Made by a program: the position numbers and the translations under genes
The notes under the pieces: generated by a model
What the model was told of the DNA's origin: nothing
Database searches by the model: none
The model's input: only the letters and a program-made list of their open reading frames with translations
Assembly (NCBI RefSeq): GCF_016862455.1
Contig: NZ_BOMZ01000015.1
Location: 124,001-188,000 of the forward strand
Source: Actinoplanes utahensis
GTDB taxonomy: Bacteria; Actinomycetota; Actinomycetes; Mycobacteriales; Micromonosporaceae
Direction of reading: 5' to 3'
DNA length: 64,000 nt
Shown here: positions 49,424 through 57,660 of the stretch, piece after piece
How the letters are laid out: each line of letters starts with the position of its first letter
How positions within the stretch are numbered: position 1 is the stretch's first letter

Positions 49424-50917
49424 TCAGGGCTGCTCGCCCAGGGTGATCCGGGCCAGCGAGTCCAGCGCGGGCCGGTCCCGGTCCCAGTAACCGAGGTGCC
49501 CCGCGCCGATCTGGCTGGCGAAGATCCGGGCGCCGAACCCGGGATGACTCGGGTTGGCGCCGAACCACAGCTCGTCGCGGCCCGCCCAGACCGCCAACGG
49601 GCCGCCCACCAGGTTCTTCGGGGCGGTGGCCGCGTACTGGATCGGATCGGTCGCCGACGTCGTCGAGAAGACCCGGTCGGCGGGCACACTCAACCGGGAC
49701 ACCGCGTCGACGCCGACACCCGGCGAACCCACGAAGACCAGGCTGTCCGCCTCCACCGGGCCGGTCGCCGCGGTCCGCCCGGCCACCAGCGAGCCGTAAC
49801 TGTGCCCGAGCAGCGTCTGCCGGGCCGGCTCGCCGTCGTGACCGGCCCGCAGCCCCTCCTGGAACCGGCGCAGCCCGGCGGCGGCGTCCTCGGCCTGCCG
49901 CGCCGACGACGCCTCCGGCACGAAGTCCGGCGCGTCGTAATCCAGCCACAGCACCGCGCTCGCCGCCCGGGCCGGGTCCAGTTCACCGGCGCGAACAGCC
50001 ACCCGCTCGGCCCGCTCCAACTCGCCACCCAGCGACTTGAGGTCCGAGGTCATGCCGGGGACGTGGGTGAGGACGTGACCGGCTCGGTCCGGGTCGCCGA
50101 GCGCGACCACCGCCCGGCCTTCCTGATCCAGACCGAGCTTCACCAGGTACGCCCGGGGGCCGTCGTCGCTCTCCAACCGCGCGCTCAGCCGGGCCAGCCC
50201 GGTGCGCAGATCACCGGCCCGCCCCGGATCCGCGCCGGGTGGCACCCGCTGCCCGGCGAGCAGCAGCCGGTTGGCGATGTCCCGGTCGGCGACCGGGATG
50301 CCGTCCGCGCCGGCGAACGCGGCCGGGTCCGTGGCCAGCAGCCAGGCACGCTCGGCCGGAGACCAGCGATCCCACCACTGCCGGACCTCGGCCGGAGTGG
50401 CCGTGCAGGACGGCGTCGACGTGACCGGCGGCGCCGGTGACATGTCGATGAGCGTGCCGAGCCGGGTGACCGCGGCGCTGTCGGCCTCGGCCGCCAACCC
50501 GAGCGCGGCGCTCAGATCGGCGGCGGCCGAGCGGATGCTGCCGTGCTGCTCCGGGCGGCCGCGGACCGCACCGGAATCGTCGATGACCAGGCCGGCGCGC
50601 CGAGCCGTGCCGCGGGCCCGGTCGAGCAGGGCGCGCGCCCGGACCAGCGCCGCGGCGAACTCGCACAGCGCCTGATCGGCCCGCCAGCAGAGCACCCGGA
50701 AGAAGGTCAGCCGGTGGAGCAGTCCGCCGATCCGGGCCGCGGCCGCCTCGGCGGCCGCGCCGGACCACGAGGCGCGCAGCCGGGACGGGAGCGGGTCGAA
50801 CTCGGCGCACAGCGCGCCGGCCAGTGTGGCCCAGCGACGCCAGGCGAGTGCGGCGGCCTGCCATCGGGCCGGGTCGGTGGCACGGAGCCGTGCGTAGGTG
50901 ACGGCGGCGCCGCTCAC
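49424..50917 (-). CDS. WXG-type N-terminal domain fused to a DUF1023 alpha/beta hydrolase
   Basis: The start chosen is GTG 50917 (VSGAAVTYARLRATDPARW) after GGAGGGG, giving 497 residues; upstream frame belongs to the repeat mini-gene. Residues 1-150 are helical with a WSG at 51-53, like WXG100 secretion domains. The C-terminal half is a DUF1023 (Abhydrolase_8) hydrolase: nucleophile Ser373 in LLGHSYGSLVAG, a probable acid in VWAGRDELW, and GAGHLGYW with the likely His. Such fusions are candidate type VII (ESX) effectors or cell-surface esterases. No signal peptide is seen, consistent with that route. Confidence 0.85.
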   Translation of the reverse strand: MSGAAVTYARLRATDPARWQAAALAWRRWATLAGALCAEFDPLPSRLRASWSGAAAEAAAARIGGLLHRLTFFRVLCWRADQALCEFAAALVRARALLDRARGTARRAGLVIDDSGAVRGRPEQHGSIRSAAADLSAALGLAAEADSAAVTRLGTLIDMSPAPPVTSTPSCTATPAEVRQWWDRWSPAERAWLLATDPAAFAGADGIPVADRDIANRLLLAGQRVPPGADPGRAGDLRTGLARLSARLESDDGPRAYLVKLGLDQEGRAVVALGDPDRAGHVLTHVPGMTSDLKSLGGELERAERVAVRAGELDPARAASAVLWLDYDAPDFVPEASSARQAEDAAAGLRRFQEGLRAGHDGEPARQTLLGHSYGSLVAGRTAATGPVEADSLVFVGSPGVGVDAVSRLSVPADRVFSTTSATDPIQYAATAPKNLVGGPLAVWAGRDELWFGANPSHPGFGARIFASQIGAGHLGYWDRDRPALDSLARITLGEQP

Positions 50918-51108
50918 CGGGCCCCTCCGAGCGAGGTGCACCCGAGCCGGGCGTCTCCGAGCCGGGCGTCTCCGAGTGAGGTGCACCTGAGTCGGGCGTC
51001 TCCGAGTGAGGTGCACCTGAGTCGGGCGTCTCCGAGCGAGGTGCACCCGAGTCGGGCGTCTCCGAGCCGGGCCCACGCGAGGCGGACGTGTGTGAAGGCG
51101 GCGTTCAT
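50914..51108 (-). CDS. 64-residue pentapeptide-repeat-like mini-protein
   Basis: ATG 51108 overlaps the stop of the upstream gene (ATGA), and its TGA (50914-50916) overlaps the GTG of the hydrolase (GTGA), so it is exactly embedded in the operon. After [12 protein letters not shown] the chain is ARLGD-ARLGC-TSLGD-ARLRC blocks, about ten units with Leu at every fifth position and Ala or Thr two before it. This is the spacing of pentapeptide-repeat proteins (A[D/N]LXX). It is encoded by 30-bp DNA repeats. Expression is inferred from the overlaps; function unknown. Confidence 0.55.
   Translation of the reverse strand: MNAAFTHVRLAWARLGDARLGCTSLGDARLRCTSLGDARLRCTSLGDARLGDARLGCTSLGGAR
50926..51070 (-). 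repeat. 30-bp tandem repeats inside the mini-gene
   Basis: Full 30-bp units lie at 50926-50955, 50971-51000, 51001-51030 and 51031-51060, with a 15-bp half unit at 50956-50970 and a partial one from 51061. The units at 50971 and 51001 are identical. All steps are multiples of 15 bp, so the frame is kept and copy number could vary without frameshift. Confidence 0.9.
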
Positions 51109-51392
51109 CGGGCCGCCCGGAGCCGGGCCGCAGCCCGGGAATCGGCCTGCTCGTAGGTGTCCGCCGCGGCTCTCAGCCGCCCGGCCGTACCGGCCAGATC
51201 GGCGCCGAGCACCGCCACCCACCGTACTGCCGAACCGGACGCCACGGTCGCGGCCCGGGTGACGGCCCAGGGCGGCGATGGATCGATCGGCGGCACGGCG
51301 GCGGCCAGGTCGCTCACCCGGGCGGCCAGGCCGGTCACGGCGGCGGCGGTGTCGCGCAGGTCCGTGGCGTCGACCTCGAAATCGGGATTCAT
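51105..51392 (-). CDS. EspC-like type VII secretion target protein
   Basis: The start chosen is ATG 51392 ([19 protein letters not shown]), giving 95 residues; the longer frame upstream is unsupported. The helical hairpin composition and N-terminal [10 protein letters not shown] pattern resemble the EspC / ESX secretion-target family. YEQAD at 80-84 fits the YxxxD/E type VII secretion signal near the C-terminus. It is the first gene of the three-gene operon with the mini-protein and the hydrolase, so it probably escorts the hydrolase out of the cell. Confidence 0.75.
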   Translation of the reverse strand: MNPDFEVDATDLRDTAAAVTGLAARVSDLAAAVPPIDPSPPWAVTRAATVASGSAVRWVAVLGADLAGTAGRLRAAADTYEQADSRAAARLRAAR

Positions 51393-51593
51393 TGACAAGA
51401 CCTCCATGGGGGACGACGGATGCGCCGACGTTAGAGGGGGAAGGGCCCGGCTCCGGCGGGCCTGTGGACGGTGGTCCACAGGGGCTGGCGGGGCGGCCGG
51501 AGGCGCGGGAGGCTCGGGGACGCGGCGGTGGGCGTACCCGGGGAAGGGGTCGAGCTTGATGGGATTGACCCGGGTCGCGGTCCGGGACGGCAC

Positions 51594-51599
51594 TAGGGT
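51594..51599 (+). promoter_or_regulatory. -10 element of acpS, leaderless arrangement
   Basis: TAGGGT ends seven bases before the GTG at 51607; there is no ribosome site. A TTGACC at 51565-51570 is too far upstream (23 bp) to be a normal -35. Confidence 0.5.
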
Positions 51600-51606
51600 G
51601 GCCGTT

Positions 51607-51981
51607 GTGATCGTGTCTGTCGGCATCGACGTCGTCCTGGTGGACCGGTTCGGCCGTGCGCTGGAACGCACTCCGCTGCTTGCGGACCGGCTGTTCACCG
51701 AGGCCGAGCGGCTGACCGGTTCCGGGAACCCGCGGTCCGCCGAGTCGCTGGCCGCCCGGTTCGCGGCGAAGGAGGCGGTGGCCAAGGCGCTCGGCGTGCC
51801 GGTCGGCCTGCGCTGGCACGACTGCGAGATCGTCACGGATCCGGACGGCCGCCCCTGGTTGACCGTCTCCGGTACGGTCGCCGCCGCGGCGACCGAGCGG
51901 GGCATCGCCCGATGGCACCTGTCGCTGTCCCACGACGGCGGGATCGCGTCCGCGATGGTGGTCGCCGAGGCGGGCGGCTGA
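51607..51981 (+). CDS. acpS: Holo-[acyl-carrier-protein] synthase
   Basis: AcpS transfers 4'-phosphopantetheine from CoA to acyl carrier protein. The start chosen is GTG 51607 ([15 protein letters not shown]), giving 124 residues. Magnesium-binding Asp8 is in SVGIDVV, the motif [14 protein letters not shown] carries the Glu and Lys, and the C-terminal part has [18 protein letters not shown]. It precedes nnr, as in many actinobacteria, and transcription may be leaderless. Confidence 0.96.
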   Translation: MIVSVGIDVVLVDRFGRALERTPLLADRLFTEAERLTGSGNPRSAESLAARFAAKEAVAKALGVPVGLRWHDCEIVTDPDGRPWLTVSGTVAAAATERGIARWHLSLSHDGGIASAMVVAEAGG

Positions 51982-52096
51982 CAGAAGCCGCGGCTGGCAG
52001 CGGACAGAAGCCGGGGCGGGCGGCTAGCAGAAGCCGCGGCGGGCGGCTAGCAGAAGCCGGGGCGGGCAGTGGGCGGAAGCCGGGGCGGGCGTCCCA
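51982..52096 (+). repeat. Five tandem 23-bp repeats between acpS and nnr
   Basis: CAGAAGCC (CGGAAGCC in the last) recurs at 51982, 52005, 52028, 52051 and 52074, an exact 23-bp step. Units differ at a few positions around CGGGGCGGGCGGCTAG. The array begins right after the acpS stop and ends 16 bases before the nnr ATG. Since 23 is not a multiple of three, it is not coding. Confidence 0.9.
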
Positions 52097-52112
52097 CACG
52101 ACAGGAGGACTC

Positions 52113-53564
52113 ATGCGGCGGGCGTGGCGGGTCAGCGATGTGCGGTCGGCCGAGAAGAGCGTGATGGCGGGTCTGCCCGAGGGCACCCTGATGCAACGGG
52201 CGGCAGCCGGCCTGGCCCGGCGCTGCGCGCTCCTGCTGGACGGGACCGGCGGTGTGTACGGCGCCCGGGTCCTGCTGCTGGTCGGCAGCGGTGACAACGG
52301 CGGCGACGCGCTCTACGCCGGCGCCGCGCTGGCCCGCCGTGGCGCGCAGGTCCGCGCGTTGCTGCTCACCCCGGAACGGGTGCACCTGGCCGGTCTGGCC
52401 GCGCTGCGGGCGGCCGGCGGCTTCACCACCCGCGACCTGCCGCCCCGTTCCGAGCTGGTGGTGGACGGCATCGTCGGGATCGGCGCGAGCGGCGGGCTGC
52501 GGCCGGCGGCGGCGGCGATCGTGCGGCAGGCCGGCGAGTTGCGCGGGCGCGGGGGCGCACGCGCCCTGGTGGTGGCCGTCGACGTGCCGAGCGGGGTGGC
52601 CGTGGACACCGGCGACGTGCCGGGTGAGGCGGTGACGGCCGATGTCACGGTCACGTTCGGGTGCCTCAAACCGGCCCACGTGCTCGGCCCGGCCGCGATC
52701 CGCTGCGGCGCCGTCGACCTGGTCGACATCGGCCTCGGCCCGGCGCTGGTCACCGGCCCGGCGGTCCGGGTGCCGGACGCCGCGGACATCGCGGCGTGGT
52801 GGCCCCGTCCCGGCGCGACCTCGGACAAGTACAGCCGTGGCGTGGTCGGCCTGGCCACCGGCTCGGCCGCCTACCCGGGCGCGGCGCTGCTCTCCACCTC
52901 GGGCGCGCTGGCCGGCCCCACCGGCATGGTGCGGTACGCGGGAAGCGCCCACGCCGAGGTGGTCCGTGCCCACCCGTCGGTGGTGGTCGCCGACAAGGTC
53001 GCCGACGCCGGCCGGGTGCAGGCATGGGTGTGCGGCTCCGGGCTCGGATCCGGCCCGCAGGCGCGGACCGAGCTGCGCAGTGTGCTGGCCACCTCGCTGC
53101 CGGTCCTGCTCGACGCCGACGCGATCAACCTGCTGGTCGGCGGCGAGCACGCCGAGGACCTGCGGCGGGACGCCCCGCTGGTGCTCACCCCGCACGACGG
53201 CGAGTTCACGCGGCTGGCCGGGGAGTCACCGGGCGCCGACCGGGCCGGGGCGGCCGCCCGGCTGGCCGCCTGGACCAACGCGGTGGTGCTGCTCAAGGGC
53301 GACCGGACGGTGGTGGCCACCCCGGCGGGCGAGATCTGGGCCAATCCGACGGGCAGTCCGGCGCTGGCCACGGCCGGGAGCGGGGACGTGCTGGCGGGGC
53401 TGCTCGGGTCGCTGCTGGCGGCGGGGGTGCCGCCGGTGCGGGCGGCCGTCGCCGCCGCCTATGTGCACGGACTGGCCGGCCGGTGGGCAGCGCGGCACGG
53501 GCCGGTCACCGCGCCGGACGTGGCGGCCGCTCTCCGCCCGGTTCTGGTCGATCTGCTGGGCTGA
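52113..53564 (+). CDS. nnr: Bifunctional NAD(P)HX epimerase / ADP-dependent dehydratase
   Basis: Nnr repairs hydrated NADH and NADPH. The start chosen is ATG 52113 after ACAGGAGGA, giving 483 residues. The N-terminal YjeF_N epimerase (1-210) has LLVGSGDNGGDALYAGAALA and VVAVDVPSGVAVDTG. The C-terminal YjeF_C dehydratase (215-483) has DKYSRGVVGLATGSAAYPGA, VLTPHDGEFTRLAG and TAGSGDVLAGLLGSLLAAG. It lies between acpS and alr, the standard order. Confidence 0.96.
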   Translation: MRRAWRVSDVRSAEKSVMAGLPEGTLMQRAAAGLARRCALLLDGTGGVYGARVLLLVGSGDNGGDALYAGAALARRGAQVRALLLTPERVHLAGLAALRAAGGFTTRDLPPRSELVVDGIVGIGASGGLRPAAAAIVRQAGELRGRGGARALVVAVDVPSGVAVDTGDVPGEAVTADVTVTFGCLKPAHVLGPAAIRCGAVDLVDIGLGPALVTGPAVRVPDAADIAAWWPRPGATSDKYSRGVVGLATGSAAYPGAALLSTSGALAGPTGMVRYAGSAHAEVVRAHPSVVVADKVADAGRVQAWVCGSGLGSGPQARTELRSVLATSLPVLLDADAINLLVGGEHAEDLRRDAPLVLTPHDGEFTRLAGESPGADRAGAAARLAAWTNAVVLLKGDRTVVATPAGEIWANPTGSPALATAGSGDVLAGLLGSLLAAGVPPVRAAVAAAYVHGLAGRWAARHGPVTAPDVAAALRPVLVDLLG

Positions 53565-53590
53565 CCGCCGGGAAATGTCATACGCCTCAG

Positions 53591-53596
53591 TAGGGT
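53591..53596 (+). promoter_or_regulatory. -10 element of alr
   Basis: TAGGGT lies six bases before the ATG at 53603. A GGAGG overlaps the spacer but would be only one base from the ATG, so a leaderless start is the better reading. Confidence 0.45.
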
Positions 53597-53602
53597 GGAG
53601 GC

Positions 53603-54724
53603 ATGTGGCAGGCCGAAGTCCGCGTCGATCTGGACGCCATCCGGGACAACGTCGCGATGCTGCGCGCTCGCGCCTCCGCCGAGGTGCTGGTGGCGGTGAA
53701 AGCGGACGGCTACGGGCACGGCATGGTCCCGGCCGCCCGGGCCGCGCTGGCCGGGGGCGCCACCTGGCTCGGCGTCGCCACCCTCGACGAGGCGCTGTCG
53801 TTGCGCCGTTCGGGGATCGGGGCGCCGGTCCTGGCCTGGCTGCTGAGCCCCGGCCTGCCGCTGCACGAGGGCGTGGCGGCCGGGATCGATCTGAGCGCCG
53901 GCACCCCCGGGCTGATCGACGAGCTGGTCACCGCGGCCCGGCAGGCCGGCGGTCCGGCCCGGGTGCATCTCAAGCTGGACACCGGTCTGGCGCGTGGCGG
54001 CGCGCCCGCCGCCGGCTGGCCGGCCCTGTTCGAGGCGGCGGCGAAAGCGGAGGCCGGCGGCGACCTCGAGGTGGTCGGGGTGTGGAGCCATTTCGCCTGC
54101 GCCGACGAGCCGGGTCACGAGTCGGTCGACCGTCAGCTGGCCGCCTTCCAGGAGGGCCTGACCATGGCCGCGGGTCACGGCATCGTCCCGCGCCTGCGGC
54201 ACATCGCCAACTCGGCCGCCCTGCTGACCCGGCCCGACGCGCATTTCGACCTGGTCCGGGCGGGCATCGCGGCGTATGGGTTGTCGCCCATCGCCGGACA
54301 GACCTATGGGCTGCGCCCGGCCATGACGGCGCGTGCCCGGGTGATGATGACGAAGCGGGTCCCGGCCGGTCAGGGCGTGTCCTACGGGCTCACCTACACC
54401 ACGGCTGACGAGACGACGCTTGCCGTGGTGCCGCTGGGTTACGGCGACGGCGTGCCCCGGCACGCGTCCAGCGTCGGGCCGGTGCGGATCGGCGGGGTCA
54501 CGGCCCGGATCGCCGGTCGGGTCTGCATGGATCAGGTGGTGGTCGACGTGGGGGACGAGCCGGTGGTCGCGGGCGATGTCGCGGTCCTGTTCGGGCCCGG
54601 CGACGACGGCGAGCCGACCGCCGACGCCTGGGCGGCCGCGACCGGCACGATCAACTACGAGATCGTCACGAGGTTCGGCAGCGGGCGGGTGCCCCGGCAC
54701 TACGACGGGGAGGTCGCTCGATGA
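53603..54724 (+). CDS. alr: Alanine racemase
   Basis: This PLP enzyme makes D-alanine for peptidoglycan. There are 373 residues. The PLP Lys is residue 33 in VAVKADGYGHGMVP, and the second catalytic Tyr is in GQGVSYGLTYTT. The substrate-site motif GRVCMDQVVVDVG is present near the C-terminus. The start is ATG 53603. The stop overlaps the following hydrolase ATG, so the downstream tsa genes are coupled to it. Confidence 0.97.
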   Translation: MWQAEVRVDLDAIRDNVAMLRARASAEVLVAVKADGYGHGMVPAARAALAGGATWLGVATLDEALSLRRSGIGAPVLAWLLSPGLPLHEGVAAGIDLSAGTPGLIDELVTAARQAGGPARVHLKLDTGLARGGAPAAGWPALFEAAAKAEAGGDLEVVGVWSHFACADEPGHESVDRQLAAFQEGLTMAAGHGIVPRLRHIANSAALLTRPDAHFDLVRAGIAAYGLSPIAGQTYGLRPAMTARARVMMTKRVPAGQGVSYGLTYTTADETTLAVVPLGYGDGVPRHASSVGPVRIGGVTARIAGRVCMDQVVVDVGDEPVVAGDVAVLFGPGDDGEPTADAWAAATGTINYEIVTRFGSGRVPRHYDGEVAR

Positions 54725-55794
54725 GGCGGCGGTCGAGGGTCGCCAAGGGCGCCGGCATATTCGGGGCCGCGGTGGGTGTCGCCGCGGCCGGTCTGGCCAC
54801 CGCGTTCGCTGTGGAGCGTGCGCTGGTGCGCCGTTCGGTCAACGCGCCCGGCGACCCCTATGTCGAGGAGCCGTTCGGCGACCAGCCGTTCGACCGGGAG
54901 CTGACGGTCACCGCCGCCGACGGCACCGACCTGCATGTGGAGATCATCGAGCCGGAGAGCGCGAGCGACGATCCGACCATCGTGTTCGTCCACGGGTTCG
55001 CCCTCGACATGGGCACTTTCTATTTCCAGCGCAAGGCGCTGGCCGAGCGGGGCACGCACCGGATGGTCTTCTACGACCAGCCGGGACATGGCAAGTCCGG
55101 CAAGCTGCAATCCGGCTCCTACGATCTCGCCGCCCTCGGCCGATCGCTGGCCGCGGTGCTGGAGGAGACCACCGTGCCCGGCGAACGGATCATCCTGGTC
55201 GGCCACTCGATGGGCGGCATGACGATCATGGCGTTCGCCGAGCAGTTCCCGGCCTGGTTCGGCAACCGGGTCACCGGTGTGGTGCTGATGTCCACCTCGG
55301 CCGGCCTCTTCGACAAGGCCAAGCTCGGCCTCACCAACGTGGTGGCCCGGGCGAGCGCCCCGTTCATCCCGCTCTGGAGCAAGGCGGCCCAGCTCGGCGG
55401 CGGCACCATCGACCGGGCCCGGGTGGCCTCCTCCGACCTGGCCTGGCTGCTCACCCGGAGGTACGGGTTCGGCGAGCCCAAGCCGAGCCCGTCGCTCGTC
55501 ACCTTCGTGGAGAGCATGAACTCGAAGACCTCCGCCGAGACGCTCACCAGATATCTGCAGACCCTCTACACGCACAACCGCATCCCGGCGCTGTCCGCGC
55601 TGCGTGGCGTGCCGGTGTTGGTCGTCGTCGGGGAGCGGGACTACCTGACCCCGGTCACCCACTCCGAGCAGATCATCGAGAACCTGCCCGAGGCCGAGCT
55701 GCTCAAGGTCGAGAACAGCGGCCACGTGGTGATGTTGGAGAAAGCCGACCAGGTCAACGCCGCACTGATCCCCTTCCTGGAGAAACTGACGTGA
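54721..55794 (+). CDS. Alpha/beta hydrolase, membrane-anchored
   Basis: The protein has 357 residues with an N-terminal hydrophobic anchor (about 10-32, AGIFGAAVGVAAAGLATAFA). The hydrolase shows the oxyanion region VFVHGFALDMG, nucleophile elbow VGHSMGGMTIM, acid VVGERDYLTP and the catalytic His in NSGHVVMLE. Relatives occupy this position between alr and tsaE in many actinobacteria; the substrate is unknown. The start is ATG 54721, overlapping the alr stop, and the end overlaps tsaE. Confidence 0.92.
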   Translation: MRRRSRVAKGAGIFGAAVGVAAAGLATAFAVERALVRRSVNAPGDPYVEEPFGDQPFDRELTVTAADGTDLHVEIIEPESASDDPTIVFVHGFALDMGTFYFQRKALAERGTHRMVFYDQPGHGKSGKLQSGSYDLAALGRSLAAVLEETTVPGERIILVGHSMGGMTIMAFAEQFPAWFGNRVTGVVLMSTSAGLFDKAKLGLTNVVARASAPFIPLWSKAAQLGGGTIDRARVASSDLAWLLTRRYGFGEPKPSPSLVTFVESMNSKTSAETLTRYLQTLYTHNRIPALSALRGVPVLVVVGERDYLTPVTHSEQIIENLPEAELLKVENSGHVVMLEKADQVNAALIPFLEKLT

Positions 55795-56240
55795 AACTGG
55801 ACACCGTCGAGGAGACGCGGGCCTTCGGGCGGCGGCTGGCCGCGGTGCTGCGCGCCGGCGACCTGGTGCTGCTCACCGGGCCCCTCGGCGCCGGCAAGAC
55901 CGCGCTGGTGCAGGGCATCGGCGCCGGCCTCGGCGTGCAGGGGCCGATCACCTCGCCGACGTTCGTGATCGCCCGGCTGCACCGCGGTCCGGTGCCCCTG
56001 GTGCATGCGGACGCGTACCGGCTGGGCGACCGTCCCGACCCGCGCGCCGAGATCGACGACCTGGACCTGGACGCCTCCGCCGACGACGCGGTCACCGTGA
56101 TCGAGTGGGGCGCCGGGATGGTCGAGCAGTTGAACGACGAATACCTGCAGATCCGAATCGACCGGCTGGACGACGACACCCGCGTCGTCGAACTCGTCCC
56201 GCACGGCGGCGACTGGGCACACCGACTGGAGACCATGTGA
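55791..56240 (+). CDS. tsaE: tRNA t6A biosynthesis ATPase TsaE
   Basis: TsaE is the ATPase that resets the TsaB-TsaD complex making t6A37 in tRNA. The start chosen is GTG 55791 (VKLDTVEETRAFGRRLAAVL), giving 149 residues. Walker A is GPLGAGKT at 30-37, SPTFVIARLH follows, and the Walker B-like segment is VTVIEWGAG. It is coupled to the hydrolase upstream and to ung downstream by GTGA overlaps. Confidence 0.96.
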   Translation: MKLDTVEETRAFGRRLAAVLRAGDLVLLTGPLGAGKTALVQGIGAGLGVQGPITSPTFVIARLHRGPVPLVHADAYRLGDRPDPRAEIDDLDLDASADDAVTVIEWGAGMVEQLNDEYLQIRIDRLDDDTRVVELVPHGGDWAHRLETM

Positions 56241-56920
56241 ATCTGACCGAGCTGCTTCCCCCCGAGTGGCGTGGCGAGCTGACCCCCTTCCTCGACGAGG
56301 CCGCCACCACCGCGCTGGGCGCCTGGGTGGCCGAGGAGTACGCGACTCAGACCATCTACCCGCCGGTCGAGGACCTGTTCGCGGCGTACCGGCTGTGCTC
56401 GCCGGCGCAGACCCGGGTGCTGCTGCTCGGCCAGGATCCGTACCACGGTCCCGGCCAGGCGCACGGGCTCAGTTTCAGCGTCCGGGACGGGGTGCGCCGC
56501 CCGCCGTCGCTGAGCAACATCTTCAAGGAGCTCAACGAGGACCTGAACGTGCCGAAACCGGCCGGCGGTGACCTCACCGGGTGGGCCAGGCAGGGTGTGC
56601 TGCTGCTCAACGCGGTGCTGACGGTGCGGGCGGGCAAGGCCGGGTCGCACGGCGGCAAGGGCTGGGAGGCGTTCACCGACGCCACCATCAAGGCGCTCAA
56701 CGAGCGGGACGAGCGCATCGTCTTCATGCTCTGGGGCAGCTATGCGAAGAAGAAGGCGGCGCTGGTCACCAATCCGGTCCACGCGGTGCTGGAGGCCGGT
56801 CACCCGAGCCCGCTGAACCGGGTCGGGTTCCTCGGCAGCCGCCCGTTCAGCGCCGCCAACAAGGCCCTCGCGGACGGTGGCCGTCAGGTCATCGACTGGG
56901 ACCCCCGGGCCACCGTCTAG
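56237..56920 (+). CDS. ung: Uracil-DNA glycosylase, family 1
   Basis: Ung removes uracil from DNA. The start chosen is GTG 56237, overlapping the tsaE stop, giving 227 residues. The water-activating Asp67 is in LLGQDPYHGPGQAHGLSFSV, and the Leu-loop motif HPSPLNRVGFLGSRPFS is intact. Its place between tsaE and tsaB is unusual; those two are adjacent in many relatives. Confidence 0.97.
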   Translation: MNLTELLPPEWRGELTPFLDEAATTALGAWVAEEYATQTIYPPVEDLFAAYRLCSPAQTRVLLLGQDPYHGPGQAHGLSFSVRDGVRRPPSLSNIFKELNEDLNVPKPAGGDLTGWARQGVLLLNAVLTVRAGKAGSHGGKGWEAFTDATIKALNERDERIVFMLWGSYAKKKAALVTNPVHAVLEAGHPSPLNRVGFLGSRPFSAANKALADGGRQVIDWDPRATV

Positions 56921-56923
56921 GGT
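56918..56923 (+). promoter_or_regulatory. Possible -10 element of tsaB
   Basis: TAGGGT overlaps the ung stop codon TAG and lies eight bases before the tsaB GTG; no ribosome site is visible. It would allow a near-leaderless tsaB transcript. Confidence 0.4.
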
Positions 56924-56931
56924 TTTCCCTT

Positions 56932-57660
56932 GTGCTGGTACTAGCTCTGGACACCGCAACCCCCGCGTCGACGGCGGCGCTCGTCGAGGTGACGGCGGAC
57001 GGCCTGGCCGGCGTGGTGGAGCGGCGGACCGTCGACCCCCGCGCCCACGGGGAGAAACTCGCCCCGGAGATCGCCGCGGCCCTGGCCGAGGCCGGGTTCC
57101 GCCCGCGGGATCTCGCCGCGATCGTGGCCGGGGTGGGCCCGGGGCCGTTCACCGGCCTGCGGGTCGGCCTCGCCACGGCGGCGAGCATGGGGCAGGCGCT
57201 CGGCATCCCGACGTACGGGGTGTGTTCGCTGGACGCTCTGGGGCGGGCCGCGGGTCCGGGGCGGGTGCTGATCGCGACCGACGCGCGCCGTCGTGAGGTG
57301 TACTTCGCGACCTACGCCGACGGGGAGCGGCTCACCGGGCCGGAGGTGGCCAAGCCGGCCGATGTGGCAGGCCTGCTGCAGGGTGCGGTCGGCGCGTCGC
57401 TTCCGGCGGGTGTCCTCGTTCCCGGCGGCGCCTCCGTGGCCGGTCTCGTGGACCGCGCGGCGGGTGAGGGCGCCTTGAAGTACGGGGACGTGTTCGGCGT
57501 GCCGGTGGAGGAGCATCTGCTGCACCCGCCGGGTGCGGCGCTCGTCGCGATCGCGGCCGACCGGGTGCGCGAGGGCGTGCCGAGCGAGGTGCTGACCCCC
57601 CTCTACCTGCGGCGGCCGGACGCGGTCGAGCCGGCCGCCCGCAAACCGGTGCTGACATGA
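56932..57660 (+). CDS. tsaB: tRNA t6A biosynthesis protein TsaB
   Basis: TsaB is the inactive ASKHA-fold partner of TsaD. The start chosen is GTG 56932 (VLVLALDTATPASTAALVEV), giving 242 residues. GVGPGPFTGLRVGLATAASM is the family signature, and IATDARRREVYFATY follows. The metal-binding His residues of TsaD are absent, as expected. The stop overlaps the rimI ATG. Confidence 0.95.
   Translation: MLVLALDTATPASTAALVEVTADGLAGVVERRTVDPRAHGEKLAPEIAAALAEAGFRPRDLAAIVAGVGPGPFTGLRVGLATAASMGQALGIPTYGVCSLDALGRAAGPGRVLIATDARRREVYFATYADGERLTGPEVAKPADVAGLLQGAVGASLPAGVLVPGGASVAGLVDRAAGEGALKYGDVFGVPVEEHLLHPPGAALVAIAADRVREGVPSEVLTPLYLRRPDAVEPAARKPVLT

Noticed and set aside
50926-52096. CRISPR array
   Set aside because: The 30-bp and 23-bp repeats are directly abutting without unique spacers, and no cas genes are present.
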